From positions 62,001 through 126,000 of the forward strand of contig CAIMEY010000110.1 in assembly GCA_903840165.1 (NCBI GenBank): a DNA stretch of 64,000 nt, in the 5' to 3' direction. This document shows positions 18,085 through 27,147 of this stretch, piece after piece. The position numbers and the translations under genes are program-made. Source of the DNA: an uncultured Myxococcales bacterium (GTDB taxonomy: Bacteria > Myxococcota_A > UBA9042). Each line of letters opens with the position of its first letter. The stretch's first letter is position 1. The notes under the pieces are model-generated. The model ran no database searches, was not told the DNA's origin, and saw only the letters and a program-made list of their open reading frames with translations.

Positions 18085-19200
18085 ATGTCCAAGATTCGCA
18101 GCGCCTTGCTAGCCCCATGGTTGATGGCCCAAGGGCCGATGAGCGTCGGTGGTCAGGCCATTCTTGAAGGAATCATGATGCGTTCCCCCCATTCGCTGGC
18201 CATTGCGGTCCGGCGGCCCAATGGGGACATCGTCGTCAAAGAGGATGCCTGGGTCTCCGTCTGGGAACGGGCGCGGTTCCTGCGCAAGCCTTTGCTGCGC
18301 GGCGCCGTCGTTTTGTTCGAGTCCCTGCATAACGGCGTCAAAGCCTTGTCTTTTTCGGCCAATGAGGCAGCCAAGGCGCTGGAAGAGACGTCACCGGGGC
18401 GGACGCCTGACGACGGCAAGGCTCCTGCACCTCCAAGCAAGGCCGCGGATGCCGCCATTTTGGGCACGATCATCGTATCAGGCCTGTTTGGATTCGCGCT
18501 GTTTGCCGCACTCCCTCACTTCTTGACCTGGTTGGCCGGCACCGTGACGGGCAATGCATCGCTGGCCTCGGGCAAGGACCTCAGCTTTCAGCTAGTCGAT
18601 GGTGTCATCAAAATAGCCTTACTTCTTGGCTATTTATACGCCATTAGCCGCCTCAAGGACATTCAACGCGTGTTCCAGTACCACGGCGCGGAGCACAAGA
18701 GCATCTACTGCTATGAAGCCGGTCAGGCACTGACCGTGGCCAATGCGCGAACCTTTACGCGCCTGCATCCACGATGCGGGACCAGCTTTCTGCTGATTAC
18801 GTTTGTGGTTTCTGTGCTTCTGTTCAGTGCCGTGTTTCCGTTGCTGCCGACGTTCAGTTCGATCAAGGCCGTCAATCAACTGATCTACGTCTTCATCAAG
18901 ATTCCCCTGATGTTTCCAGTGGCTGGCATTGCCTATGAAGCCACTCGCCTCTCGGTCCGCTTTCCGACCAATCCCCTTGTTCGCGCCTTGACGTGGCCGG
19001 GCCTGATGCTGCAGCACATCACCACGCGTGAACCAGATGATAGTCAACTGGAAATCGCCCTGGTCGCCTTGCAAAAGACCCTGTGGCGTGAGGAGCATTT
19101 GGACGCCAAGAGCGGCAGCGATGAGCCCGAAGTCTTCGATTCGTACGGGCGTTTTACCGAACAGATGGGCGAGTTTGGGGCCCTGCCTGTCGCCGCATGA
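18085..19200 (+). CDS. DUF1385 (YqhQ-like) membrane protein
   Basis: A 371-residue integral membrane protein. The ATG at 18085 follows AAGGGAG and starts just before the conserved core; the frame open from 17845 has no start signal. Family motifs are present: GPMSVGGQAILEGIMMRSP, LRGAVVLFESL, QYHGAEHKSIYCYE and LHPRCGTSFLL. These are typical of DUF1385, which in many bacteria lies beside prfA, as here. It has about five hydrophobic segments in the second half. The function of the family is not known to me. Confidence 0.92.
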   Translation: MSKIRSALLAPWLMAQGPMSVGGQAILEGIMMRSPHSLAIAVRRPNGDIVVKEDAWVSVWERARFLRKPLLRGAVVLFESLHNGVKALSFSANEAAKALEETSPGRTPDDGKAPAPPSKAADAAILGTIIVSGLFGFALFAALPHFLTWLAGTVTGNASLASGKDLSFQLVDGVIKIALLLGYLYAISRLKDIQRVFQYHGAEHKSIYCYEAGQALTVANARTFTRLHPRCGTSFLLITFVVSVLLFSAVFPLLPTFSSIKAVNQLIYVFIKIPLMFPVAGIAYEATRLSVRFPTNPLVRALTWPGLMLQHITTREPDDSQLEIALVALQKTLWREEHLDAKSGSDEPEVFDSYGRFTEQMGEFGALPVAA

Positions 19201-19401
19201 CGTCCGGTCCACAGTGCGCGCCGTTCGGATCTGACGAGTCGCCCACCGCGGCATGGGCCCTTGGGCTAGGGCGAACCGCGTAAAGCACAGGCTGCTCTTG
19301 CCCAAAGCCGGGTTTGTGCGCGATCCTACTGCGGCAAGCGGGGGATGGACCTGCTGTCGCTCGCGCCGCCAACCGCCACGTGTCTTGCACCAGGAATAGT
19401 C

Positions 19402-20478
19402 ATGTACGAACGATTTGAAGGGCTTGTTGCGCGGTACGACGAACTCGGCGATGCCCTGGCCACCAGCGAGATCGCTTGCGATCCTGAGAAGTCCCTCAAA
19501 CTCTTGCGAGAACGGGCCTCTCTGGAGGATACGGTCAACGCTTACCTGCGCTGGCGTCAGTTGTCGGAGTCTGTGGCTAGCACCATGGCCATGGCGCACG
19601 ACGAAAGCGACCCCGAATTGAGGGCCATGGCGCGTGAAGAACTGGCTGAACTGAAAACGGAAATGGACCTGGCCGAGGAGACGCTCAAGGAACTGATGAT
19701 TCCGCGCGATCCCCGTGACGGCAGCAATGTTGTGCTGGAAGTGCGGGCTGGAACGGGCGGCGAAGAAGCGGCGCTGTTTGCCGGGGAACTGGTGCGGATG
19801 TATAGCCGCTTTGGCGAACGGCGTGGCTTTGTTGTTGAAATGATGTCGGAAAGCGAGGCGTCTCAGGGAGGCCTGAAAGAGGCCGTGCTGCACATCAGTG
19901 GCAATGGCGCATGGTCGATCTTCAAGCACGAGTCGGGGACCCACCGAGTACAGCGGATTCCGACGACCGAATCGCAAGGTAGAATCCATACATCGGCTTG
20001 TACCGTGGCCGTGCTGCCAGAAGTCGAGGACGTCGAGGTCGATATCCGCGATGGCGACCTGCGCATCGATACGTACCGGGCCGGTGGTGCGGGTGGGCAG
20101 CACGTCAACCGGACCGATTCCGCTGTACGAATCACGCACTTGCCCACTGGGATTGTGGTGCAGTGTCAGGATGAACGCAGCCAACACAAGAACAAAGCCA
20201 AAGCAATGATGCAGTTGCGCGCACGGATCTATGACGTCCAGCAGCAGCAAGCGGCGGATGTGCAAGCGGCTGCGCGCAAGGAACAGGTGGGGTCGGGAGA
20301 TCGCTCTGAGCGAATCCGTACCTACAACTTCCCGCAAAATCGGCTCACTGATCATCGGGTAAACCTGACCCTGTACAACCTAGAGCAGGTCGTGGAAGGG
20401 GAGTTGGACGGCGTGATTCACGCCTTGCAGGCCGCGGAAAAGGCCAAGCGTTTGGCGGACCAGCAGCAAGCTATGTGA
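19402..20478 (+). CDS. prfA: Peptide chain release factor 1
   Basis: A 358-residue RF1. The ATG at 19402 follows AGGAAT; the frame open from 19345 is not needed. The GGQ peptidyl-tRNA hydrolysis motif is at residues 231-233 (AGGAGGQHVN). The codon-recognition region reads RVQRIPTTESQGRIHTS, so the PxT stop-codon tripeptide is Pro-Thr-Thr, which marks RF1 (UAA/UAG) rather than RF2. Length is standard. The usual downstream prmC methyltransferase gene is absent, and a convergent gene begins 28 bases after the stop. Confidence 0.97.
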   Translation: MYERFEGLVARYDELGDALATSEIACDPEKSLKLLRERASLEDTVNAYLRWRQLSESVASTMAMAHDESDPELRAMAREELAELKTEMDLAEETLKELMIPRDPRDGSNVVLEVRAGTGGEEAALFAGELVRMYSRFGERRGFVVEMMSESEASQGGLKEAVLHISGNGAWSIFKHESGTHRVQRIPTTESQGRIHTSACTVAVLPEVEDVEVDIRDGDLRIDTYRAGGAGGQHVNRTDSAVRITHLPTGIVVQCQDERSQHKNKAKAMMQLRARIYDVQQQQAADVQAAARKEQVGSGDRSERIRTYNFPQNRLTDHRVNLTLYNLEQVVEGELDGVIHALQAAEKAKRLADQQQAM

Positions 20479-20506
20479 GTTCGCCAGCTGTCAGAGACTC
20501 GTTTGC

Positions 20507-21205
20507 TCAGGGTGGCGCGGAAAACCCATTTGAATCAAAAGATTCACCGTCATACGTAGAAGTTGGCGTGGTCGGGGCATTACCCATAGGTATCTGTAAT
20601 TCTTGGGACTCTCGAGCTGGGCCTGCCCTCGGTTCACTACGCATCGTCAATGCGCGCAGGATCAACAACGCCGCTTCCGCATCGGCCTGGGCATCCTGAC
20701 AGACGTAGTCGCCTTCCTGAGCCTGCGTAGCTAGTGCTTGCGCCTTGCGGACATGCGCGACCTGTGTAGCGGCCCGCCGCGCCAACTCCTCGACTTTCAA
20801 CATGCGCCCGGCAAAGTCTTCGGCAGGCAGGTGAAGGGTTGGTTGGCTGGCCCACAGCGGCCTCAAGTCCCAGGCAAAATTCACGTGCCACATCTGGACG
20901 TTGCTGATCAGCGTGTGTTCAAACAGGCCCGCAGCCGAGTCGTACCAGCCGTCGCCATTGGTCACACCGCCCCGCAGCCCGGCGCTTAGGTGCGTCGGCA
21001 GCAACGCCTTCCAGCGATTGGGCGGCTGCAAAAGCGCAGGAGGGTGTGGTTCAGCCGACCTTTCAAGAAGTTGAGCGATCGCGGAGACGGGAGCCTGGGG
21101 CACAACGCACGGCCTAGCCTGGGCGGGCCGAGGCAGGCTCAACAAGAGCACCGCGACGATCAGCCCGACAGAGGCCTGAACATAGGTCAATCGTTTGATA
21201 TGCAA
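20507..21205 (-). CDS. Hypothetical exported protein (TTG start)
   Basis: A 232-residue protein if translation begins at the TTG at 21205. That codon sits 7 bases after AAAGGAGG and starts a clean signal peptide (YVQASVGLIVAVLLLSLPRP, cut near AQA). The frame is open to 21430, but the extra 75 residues are Arg-rich and overlap a tandem repeat. The mature protein has a beta-like first half (LSAGLRGGVTNGDGWYDSAA) and a helical second half. The region around LISNVQMWHVNFAWDLRPL faintly recalls outer-membrane efflux proteins, but it is far too short for one. No function assigned. Confidence 0.7.
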   Translation of the reverse strand: MHIKRLTYVQASVGLIVAVLLLSLPRPAQARPCVVPQAPVSAIAQLLERSAEPHPPALLQPPNRWKALLPTHLSAGLRGGVTNGDGWYDSAAGLFEHTLISNVQMWHVNFAWDLRPLWASQPTLHLPAEDFAGRMLKVEELARRAATQVAHVRKAQALATQAQEGDYVCQDAQADAEAALLILRALTMRSEPRAGPARESQELQIPMGNAPTTPTSTYDGESFDSNGFSAPP

Positions 21206-21312
21206 GGGTTTCCTCCTTTGTGATGAACAGCTACCTGCCGCTCTCTGGTTGCGCGTAGTGCCCGGGTAGCCTGCCGTTGCGGCGCGGTGCAGTGCGCAAC
21301 TCGGCGTGTCCC

Positions 21313-21354
21313 AATAGGCGTGTCCAAATAGGCGTGACCACATAGGCGTGTGCA
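21313..21354. repeat. Three-copy 14-bp tandem repeat
   Basis: Units at 21313, 21327 and 21341 follow the pattern AATAGGCGTGTCCA, with one to two differences per copy. A partial fourth copy (CGGCGTGTCCC) precedes them at 21302. The array lies upstream of the divergently transcribed exported-protein gene. Confidence 0.9.
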
Positions 21355-21440
21355 AACGCCGTGCCATCCCTAATTGCGGAGATAAAGTTAGTGATCTCAA
21401 GCGGTTGATCGGACCACCGAGGCGCCGCAATCTTCCAGGT

Positions 21441-21581
21441 CGGTCTCGATGTCGGTCTCACCGCGGTCTCAGCCCGATTCGCTGCTGCGATCTCCCGGTT
21501 CTGCGCCGGAAGAAACCATCGTATAAACAGATGATTATCGATCGCCCTGGCCCGCATGTGAAATCGGTCTCACTGAGACCG
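21441..21581. promoter_or_regulatory. CGGTCTC motif cluster with a perfect palindrome
   Basis: CGGTCTC occurs at 21441, 21453 and 21464, and again at 21565 as part of an 8-bp-arm palindrome at 21565-21581 (CGGTCTCA, one base, TGAGACCG). The cluster ends about 107 bases before the permease start. Such spaced repeated half-sites suggest an operator for an unknown regulator, but no protein partner is known. Confidence 0.45.
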
Positions 21582-21688
21582 GTCCTGATACCGAGCCCGT
21601 GGGCAGGTCCCACCGATGCCCCCGGCATCTCGACAACGCCGCCACAATTGGGCACAACCAGACGAGCGCCGCCTAGGAGGTCCGCACC

Positions 21689-22813
21689 ATGAACGTCCCC
21701 GCGCCCGAAACGCCAGCGCCGTCGCCGGAGCCTCGTCCTATTCAAGTCCGGGATCGTATGGCGGAATTCCTGGCGGAGACAACGCCAAGGCGTCTCACTG
21801 CCGTGCTGTCCTTTCTGCTGCTGATTGCCGTCTTTCGGCACCTCGCTATTTTGCTAGTGTTTTTCGTGGTTTTCGACACCTACCTGGGTTGGACCTCCGG
21901 GCAGTTGGTCCGTCGCCTTGGGCTAAAGCCGCCTTGGGCGTTGCTGACCGTGACGCTCCTGCTGCTGGTCCTTGTCGGCCTGTCGATCTGGGCCGGCGCG
22001 GCTTCGCTGGTCGAAAGAGTCAATGATCTTCGGCACACCCTGCCTGAACGCATCGCCGCTTGGCGGGATCTGCCCATGGTGCAGGACCTGCGTAGCCACC
22101 TGCATGATACCGACAAGATCCTTGAACATACACAGAGTTATGCCGCAGATGCCGTCGGTTGGCTGGCAGCCTTGGGCCACGCGGCCGTGTACGTGACGAT
22201 CGGTTTCATTTTGGCCGTCGTTTACCGACTTGAATTGCATCAAATCGAGTCATTTCAGCAAGGTCTGCCGCCGCGCACCCTGCTGGCGACCCTGGCGCGC
22301 TGGCTCGGGCATTTGGCGGACGCGGTGACGGTCACGTTGCAATTGCAACTGATTGTCGCTGCTTGCAACGCGCTGCTCACCCTGCCAGTGCTGCTGCTCC
22401 TGCGCATCGATCACATTGCCGCACTGGTTCTGCTGATTTTCATGTCGAGTTTGGTGCCCGTGGTCGGCAACCTACTGTCCGGAGCCGTTCTGACGCTGAT
22501 GGCGTGGCAGTCCCAGGGCTGGCTGGGCGTTGGCATTTTCCTTGGCCTGACAGCCATCTTGCACAAGATTGAGTCGTACTACCTCAACCCTCGGCTGACG
22601 GCCCGACATGTGCATTTGCCCGGATTTATTCTGATTTTGAGCCTGCTCGCCTGGGAACATTTGCTTGGCTTTGTCGGGCTCTTCGTCTCTTTTCCCGTGC
22701 TCTTTGTAGCGGGGCGGATTCGCGCAGAATGGCGTGCAGAATCAATGCAGTATCAGGCAGTCACGGCCACGGAGGCAGAAATCAATGCAGCTCCACCGTC
22801 GCTGTCAACGTAA
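21689..22813 (+). CDS. AI-2E family transporter (PerM-like permease)
   Basis: A 374-residue membrane protein starting 7 bases after AGGAGG. It has a Pro-rich cytoplasmic N-terminus, hydrophobic pairs at the start (VLSFLLLIAVFRHLAILLVF), a soluble helical middle (LVERVNDLRHTLPERIAAW) and a C-terminal membrane bundle with NPRLTARHVHLPGFILILSL. This is the AI-2E/PerM layout, a family of uncertain exporters that includes TqsA and some Na+/H+ antiporters. Its 3' end overlaps the convergent prfC gene by 32 bases. Confidence 0.9.
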   Translation: MNVPAPETPAPSPEPRPIQVRDRMAEFLAETTPRRLTAVLSFLLLIAVFRHLAILLVFFVVFDTYLGWTSGQLVRRLGLKPPWALLTVTLLLLVLVGLSIWAGAASLVERVNDLRHTLPERIAAWRDLPMVQDLRSHLHDTDKILEHTQSYAADAVGWLAALGHAAVYVTIGFILAVVYRLELHQIESFQQGLPPRTLLATLARWLGHLADAVTVTLQLQLIVAACNALLTLPVLLLLRIDHIAALVLLIFMSSLVPVVGNLLSGAVLTLMAWQSQGWLGVGIFLGLTAILHKIESYYLNPRLTARHVHLPGFILILSLLAWEHLLGFVGLFVSFPVLFVAGRIRAEWRAESMQYQAVTATEAEINAAPPSLST

Positions 22814-24368
22814 CGCCGGGATTCTTGTCGGCCAAGTAGTCAGCACGGAATCGCGTTTCCGTTAGCAGACATAGATGCCCAGCGCCATCGGTGAATAGGT
22901 CCTTGGTGTAGGAATTCTCAAAGGTTCTCTGCAGTTCCGGTTTGGCGAAATGCACCCAGCGGCAGATCGTCAGGCTCAGGCCCTCAAACGACGCATCTAC
23001 GCTGTATTCTTCGCGAAGTCTGGCTTCGATGACGTCAAACTGCAAGGTTCCTAGCGCCCCGACGATGTATTCGCTGCCAATGAGCGGGCGAAACAACTGA
23101 GCGGCACCTTCCTCGCACAACTGCTCAAGACCTTTCTGCAATTGCTTGCTCTTCATCGGGTCGCGCAGACGAACGCGGCGAAAGAGTTCCGGCGCAAAGC
23201 TCGGAATCCCCGTAAACTCCAGCTTTTCCCCTTCCGTGAAGGCATCGGCGATGCGAATGCCACCGTGACTGGGAATGCCAATAATATCGCCCGGATAGGC
23301 TTCTTCCACAATCGAACGATCGCGGGCCAAGAAGGTCATGGCATTGCGGACCTGAACCTCTTTGCCGGTGCGTACATGCTGTAGGCGCATGCCGCGGCGG
23401 AAAGTGCCAGACGTAATGCGGAGAAAAGCCATGCGATCGCGGTGGTTCTTGTCCATGTTGGCTTGGATCTTGAACACAAAACCAGTGAATTTTTCCTCTT
23501 CTGGCTCAACAACGCGCACCGTGGTCTCGCGCGGCTGGGGGGCTGGCGCTAGATCGCAAAAACAATCAAGAAGTTCCTTGACGCCGAAGTTGTTGAGCGC
23601 TGAGCCAAAGAACACTGGCGTTAACTGGCCGCGCGAAAATCGCACCGGATCCCAGGGATCTGCCGCGCCTTGCAGCAATTCGATTTCGTCGACGAGCTTC
23701 TGCCGGTCCGTGCCAAGCAGTTCCTTGGCCGTGTCATTCTCAAGATCAGTAAGAATTTCACGATCGTTGCGTCGGCCACGCGCGGCCGCCAGGTAGAAGT
23801 TCACGGTGCGGTCGCGAAGATCGTAAACCCCTTTGAAATGAGGCCCCATGCCGATCGGCCAGGTAAAGGGCGTGCATTTCATGCCGAGCTCTCGCTCAAG
23901 ATTATCTAGAATATCAAGCGGTTCCATGCAGTCCATGTCCAGCTTGTTGATGAACGTGATGACCGGCGTTCGCTTGAGTCGACAGACCTCGAGCAACTTT
24001 CTCGTTTGCGTTTCAACGCCTTTGGCGGCATCAATGACCATCAGCACTGAGTCAACGGCCGTCAGCGTGCGGAACGTGTCTTCTGAAAAGTCGTTGTGGC
24101 CCGGCGTGTCCAGTAGGTTGAGGGCCAAATCCCGGTACTCAAAGGACATCACGGCTGTCGACACGGAAATGCCGCGATCCTTTTCAATGCCCAAGAAGTC
24201 TGATCGGGCAGACTGCTGAGATTTCTTCGCTTTTACCGCGCCAGCCAATTGAATGGCGCCGCCGAAAAGCAAGAGTTTCTCGGTGATGGTCGTTTTGCCG
24301 GCATCGGGGTGGCTGATGATGGCAAAGGCGCGGCGCCGCTGGATTTCACGAAGCAATTCAATAGACAT
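22782..24368 (-). CDS. prfC: Peptide chain release factor 3
   Basis: A 528-residue translational GTPase. The P-loop is SHPDAGKTT at residues 19-27, followed by RGISVSTAVMSF, DTPGHNDFSEDT and NKLDMD, the order and wording of RF3 rather than EF-G or LepA. It recycles RF1/RF2 from the ribosome after peptide release. Length equals the E. coli protein. prfA lies 2.3 kb away but is not co-transcribed with it. Confidence 0.97.
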   Translation of the reverse strand: MSIELLREIQRRRAFAIISHPDAGKTTITEKLLLFGGAIQLAGAVKAKKSQQSARSDFLGIEKDRGISVSTAVMSFEYRDLALNLLDTPGHNDFSEDTFRTLTAVDSVLMVIDAAKGVETQTRKLLEVCRLKRTPVITFINKLDMDCMEPLDILDNLERELGMKCTPFTWPIGMGPHFKGVYDLRDRTVNFYLAAARGRRNDREILTDLENDTAKELLGTDRQKLVDEIELLQGAADPWDPVRFSRGQLTPVFFGSALNNFGVKELLDCFCDLAPAPQPRETTVRVVEPEEEKFTGFVFKIQANMDKNHRDRMAFLRITSGTFRRGMRLQHVRTGKEVQVRNAMTFLARDRSIVEEAYPGDIIGIPSHGGIRIADAFTEGEKLEFTGIPSFAPELFRRVRLRDPMKSKQLQKGLEQLCEEGAAQLFRPLIGSEYIVGALGTLQFDVIEARLREEYSVDASFEGLSLTICRWVHFAKPELQRTFENSYTKDLFTDGAGHLCLLTETRFRADYLADKNPGVTLTATVELH

Positions 24369-24504
24369 GGCAATTCCGACCCGCTGCGTCGTCGCAGATG
24401 GGGCGCAAGAGTCTACCTGCCGTTGCCGGCTTTGGCCACGGTTGACCTGGGTTTGGGCGGCGCTGCGTAGCGGCCCATCACGGTGAAAGTCCGGGTGAAA
24501 ACGG

Positions 24505-26829
24505 CTACTGATCGCGCGCTTGTCGCTCCAGGCGGTCGATAACGCGCCGGATCACAGCTTGCTCTGGCAGTCCATGTTTGGCCGTACAAACAAGGGCTTC
24601 ACTGAGTAGAGCACCACAAGCCGCGCCATGGCCGAGCGCCCCTTCTAACTGCCCAGCCAAAAGCAGGGCGGCTCCAAGAGGTTGCGGTTCGCCAGCCTCG
24701 CGCAGCAAGGGCAAGGCCTTGCCGATTAGCTCGGACGCTGACGAAAAATCGTGAAGCATCGCGCGTATTTGGGCAGCGATGGTCCAGCCCTCGCCGCGAA
24801 TCACCGGCGGCAACTGCGGCCGGTTTTGCAGGTCCAGACTCGCCACCAACTGCTCGGCACCACCAAGATCTCCTTGAGTCACATGGCGTTGGGCGAGGTC
24901 CATGACCACAGTGGCATAGGCGTCGGCCAGGTCTGCGGTGACGGCCAGGGCCCTCGCTTGGTCCAAGGCTGGATGCCCCGTCGCGCGGCCGTCTTCGGGC
25001 GGCGTCACCCGGGCAATCCCTCTCAAGATCTTGATCTGTAAGGCATTCATCGACAATTTGGCCGCAGCGTTCAGCGCCAGCAGCCAGTGCTTGGCGGCTG
25101 CCGCTGGTTGCTGGCTGACCTGAAGCGCCCGGCCCAACTCAAAGCCCGCACTGGCGAATAGATCGGTCCTTCCAGCGAGTTGTGCTTGATCTTGGCTCTG
25201 CTCCAGGCTGGCAATCGCCTCATCCCAGCGTCCGACGGCCAGCAGGCTCATGCCGGCAACCAGCAGGGCACGCGCCCGAATTTCTGGAGCGATCATCTGC
25301 GCTTGGGCGGTCACGCAACTTTGGCTGGCCAACTGCAGCGCTGCCTGCGATTCGAAGCGCGCCAGGTGCACCTCCGCCTGGCGGGTCTGGGCCTGGGCGA
25401 GGGCTCCTGGAAGTTGAAGTAATTCAGCTATTTGCAACGCTTGTGCAGCCGCTGTGGCCGCCGCTGCCGTCTGTCCCGTCGCCAATCGCGCAGCCGCTTG
25501 CAGGTCCAGCCAATGCAGGCGGACCAGGGGGCTCTCCGCTTGCGCCAGCTGCGCCACAACCCGATCGACCCCGGCGCATACATTCATGCCCTGTAAAAGA
25601 CCTGCATGTACGAGGAGTTGCGAGGCCTCGAGCTGCCAATCCCACCGCTCCAGAGTTTGCGCTATCCCTTGGGCCTGTTCCGCCAAGGCCACCGCGGCCG
25701 CGACGTCCCCCTGGCGCAAATGCAGATCCGCGCAATTCAAGCGCACACGCAATGCGCCGAACGAATCCCCATGATCGATACGCAGTTCAAGCGCTTGCGC
25801 CAAGGCGTCCAACGCTGCTTGGGGCTCTTGACCCAGCCGCGCCAACCCAGCAAATCCCTCAAGACGCAATGCGTGCAAAAACGGCGTCGCATCAACTGCT
25901 TGGGCCAGGCCTTGGTGGTGCGCTGCAGCCGCCTGCGCAAGGTCGCCGGCCTGGCTCAGTGCAAGGGTCTGTTCTGCATAAAGAAAAGCGAGTAGCTGCT
26001 CAAGGCGCTGCCCTTGGGCGACCGCGATCGCCAAACCCAAGGCTTCGGCAGCGTTTTGTGGCTGTCCCAGGCGGCGAGACAAGGCTGCATCGAGGCGCAG
26101 CGCATCGATGTACAGCAGAGGTTCTTCAATCGTCTTGCCGACTTCAGCCACTGTCGACAGCAGCAGGCGTGCGTCCTCCCAGGCATGGCGCTCCATCGCC
26201 TGTCGCGCCCGCACCAAAGAGACGCCAGCACGAAGCGCTTCCGCTTGCGTGGCAGCCAGCTGCGGATCGTCGCCGTCCGCAGCTTTCTCCAAAGCAGCCA
26301 CGCGGTCCGCCGCAGCGTCTAACTGGGCACTGCCCACAGCCGGATCACCGCCCAACCATTCGCGAATTCCAAGGGCCAGCAGAGAGCGGGCCGCCAATAA
26401 GGTGGCACCCGAAGCGTCTGCGGCACTGCGCGCTCGGGCCCACCAGTTCGCCGCTGTACGTCCGTCCCCCGTTCGCCACGCAAGATCGCCTAAGCAAAGA
26501 CAACTTGCCGCCACGCCAACGCCATCCTCGGCGCGATCAAAGGCGGTCCAGGCGCCCAGTGCAGCGTTGGCAGATTCGGACCACTGCGTTGCATCAGCTT
26601 GCAGATCAGCGAGTTCCAGAAGAATCCAGCCTAGCTGTCTCTGCTGGACCGAGCCACCCGGATTGGGCTGTTTGGCTTTGGTTGGCGGCCAATGGACTGT
26701 AGTCTCAAGCCCTTGGGCGGCTGTTTCCAAGACCTGCCGCGCCAAGGCGGACCGTCCTTGCCGACGTAGTGACCGGGCAAAGTCCAGACTGTCTACTTTA
26801 GCGCCAATTTCCACGTCTTTGCCCTGCAT
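24505..26829 (-). CDS. Large TPR-repeat protein
   Basis: A 774-residue soluble protein made almost wholly of Ala/Leu/Gln-rich helical repeats of TPR type (for example LLEARSLLALGIREWLGG-like and LLVAGMSLLAVGRWDEAIAS helices). The ATG at 26829 is the likely start, although its ribosome-binding site is weak; the frame extends to 26883. There is no signal peptide and no catalytic domain. The repeat pattern recalls the TPR regions of large transcriptional activators or kinase-associated proteins, but no effector domain is attached. It probably acts as a cytoplasmic protein-binding scaffold. Confidence 0.75.
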   Translation of the reverse strand: MQGKDVEIGAKVDSLDFARSLRRQGRSALARQVLETAAQGLETTVHWPPTKAKQPNPGGSVQQRQLGWILLELADLQADATQWSESANAALGAWTAFDRAEDGVGVAASCLCLGDLAWRTGDGRTAANWWARARSAADASGATLLAARSLLALGIREWLGGDPAVGSAQLDAAADRVAALEKAADGDDPQLAATQAEALRAGVSLVRARQAMERHAWEDARLLLSTVAEVGKTIEEPLLYIDALRLDAALSRRLGQPQNAAEALGLAIAVAQGQRLEQLLAFLYAEQTLALSQAGDLAQAAAAHHQGLAQAVDATPFLHALRLEGFAGLARLGQEPQAALDALAQALELRIDHGDSFGALRVRLNCADLHLRQGDVAAAVALAEQAQGIAQTLERWDWQLEASQLLVHAGLLQGMNVCAGVDRVVAQLAQAESPLVRLHWLDLQAAARLATGQTAAAATAAAQALQIAELLQLPGALAQAQTRQAEVHLARFESQAALQLASQSCVTAQAQMIAPEIRARALLVAGMSLLAVGRWDEAIASLEQSQDQAQLAGRTDLFASAGFELGRALQVSQQPAAAAKHWLLALNAAAKLSMNALQIKILRGIARVTPPEDGRATGHPALDQARALAVTADLADAYATVVMDLAQRHVTQGDLGGAEQLVASLDLQNRPQLPPVIRGEGWTIAAQIRAMLHDFSSASELIGKALPLLREAGEPQPLGAALLLAGQLEGALGHGAACGALLSEALVCTAKHGLPEQAVIRRVIDRLERQARDQ

Positions 26830-27147
26830 GGGTTCATTTGCCGTGCATGGGCTCAGGCTAGCGCGCGCGCCGCCCCCGAGCAAGGCCCGCGAGCAAGGGT
26901 TCCACGCTTGCGGGACTCGGGCCCAAGCTCAGGGGGGTAAGGGCCGCATTGGGCCCCGACAGTCGCTGCCATTGTCGCTCCTGCATTTAGAGATTCAACA
27001 TTTGAATCAAAGGCTTGTGGCGCCGGTGCCGGGCAAATCGCTGCCATCGACGACTGCCACCGGCATTGCCTTGAGAATCCCGCGGAGAGTGGGCAAGATG
27101 CAGGGAACCATTCGGCGCGTCGGTGCGTCGTCGGGCAGGAAAAAGCC
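26830..27147. other. Divergent intergenic region, no gene seen
   Basis: A gap of 318 bases between the TPR gene and the Cys-rich lipoprotein gene. Short frames here lack ribosome-binding sites and plausible protein composition. Confidence 0.5.

Larger units (their letters stand above)
21206..21688. other. Divergent intergenic region with repeats
   Basis: A gap of 483 bases between the exported-protein gene and the AI-2E family permease gene. It has no convincing gene, but holds a 14-bp tandem repeat and several CGGTCTC motifs that are listed separately. Confidence 0.6.

Noticed and set aside
18634..20355. A 573-codon minus-strand frame across DUF1385 and prfA
   Set aside because: It lies opposite two clear genes and spans the gap between them. 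Its composition (His/Arg/Gln-rich) is typical of an antisense frame in GC-rich DNA.
25182..26702. A 506-codon plus-strand frame opposite the TPR gene
   Set aside because: Its product is Pro/Arg/Gln-rich low-complexity protein, as expected from the complement of an Ala/Leu/Gln-rich gene. It has no ribosome-binding site and no recognisable fold.
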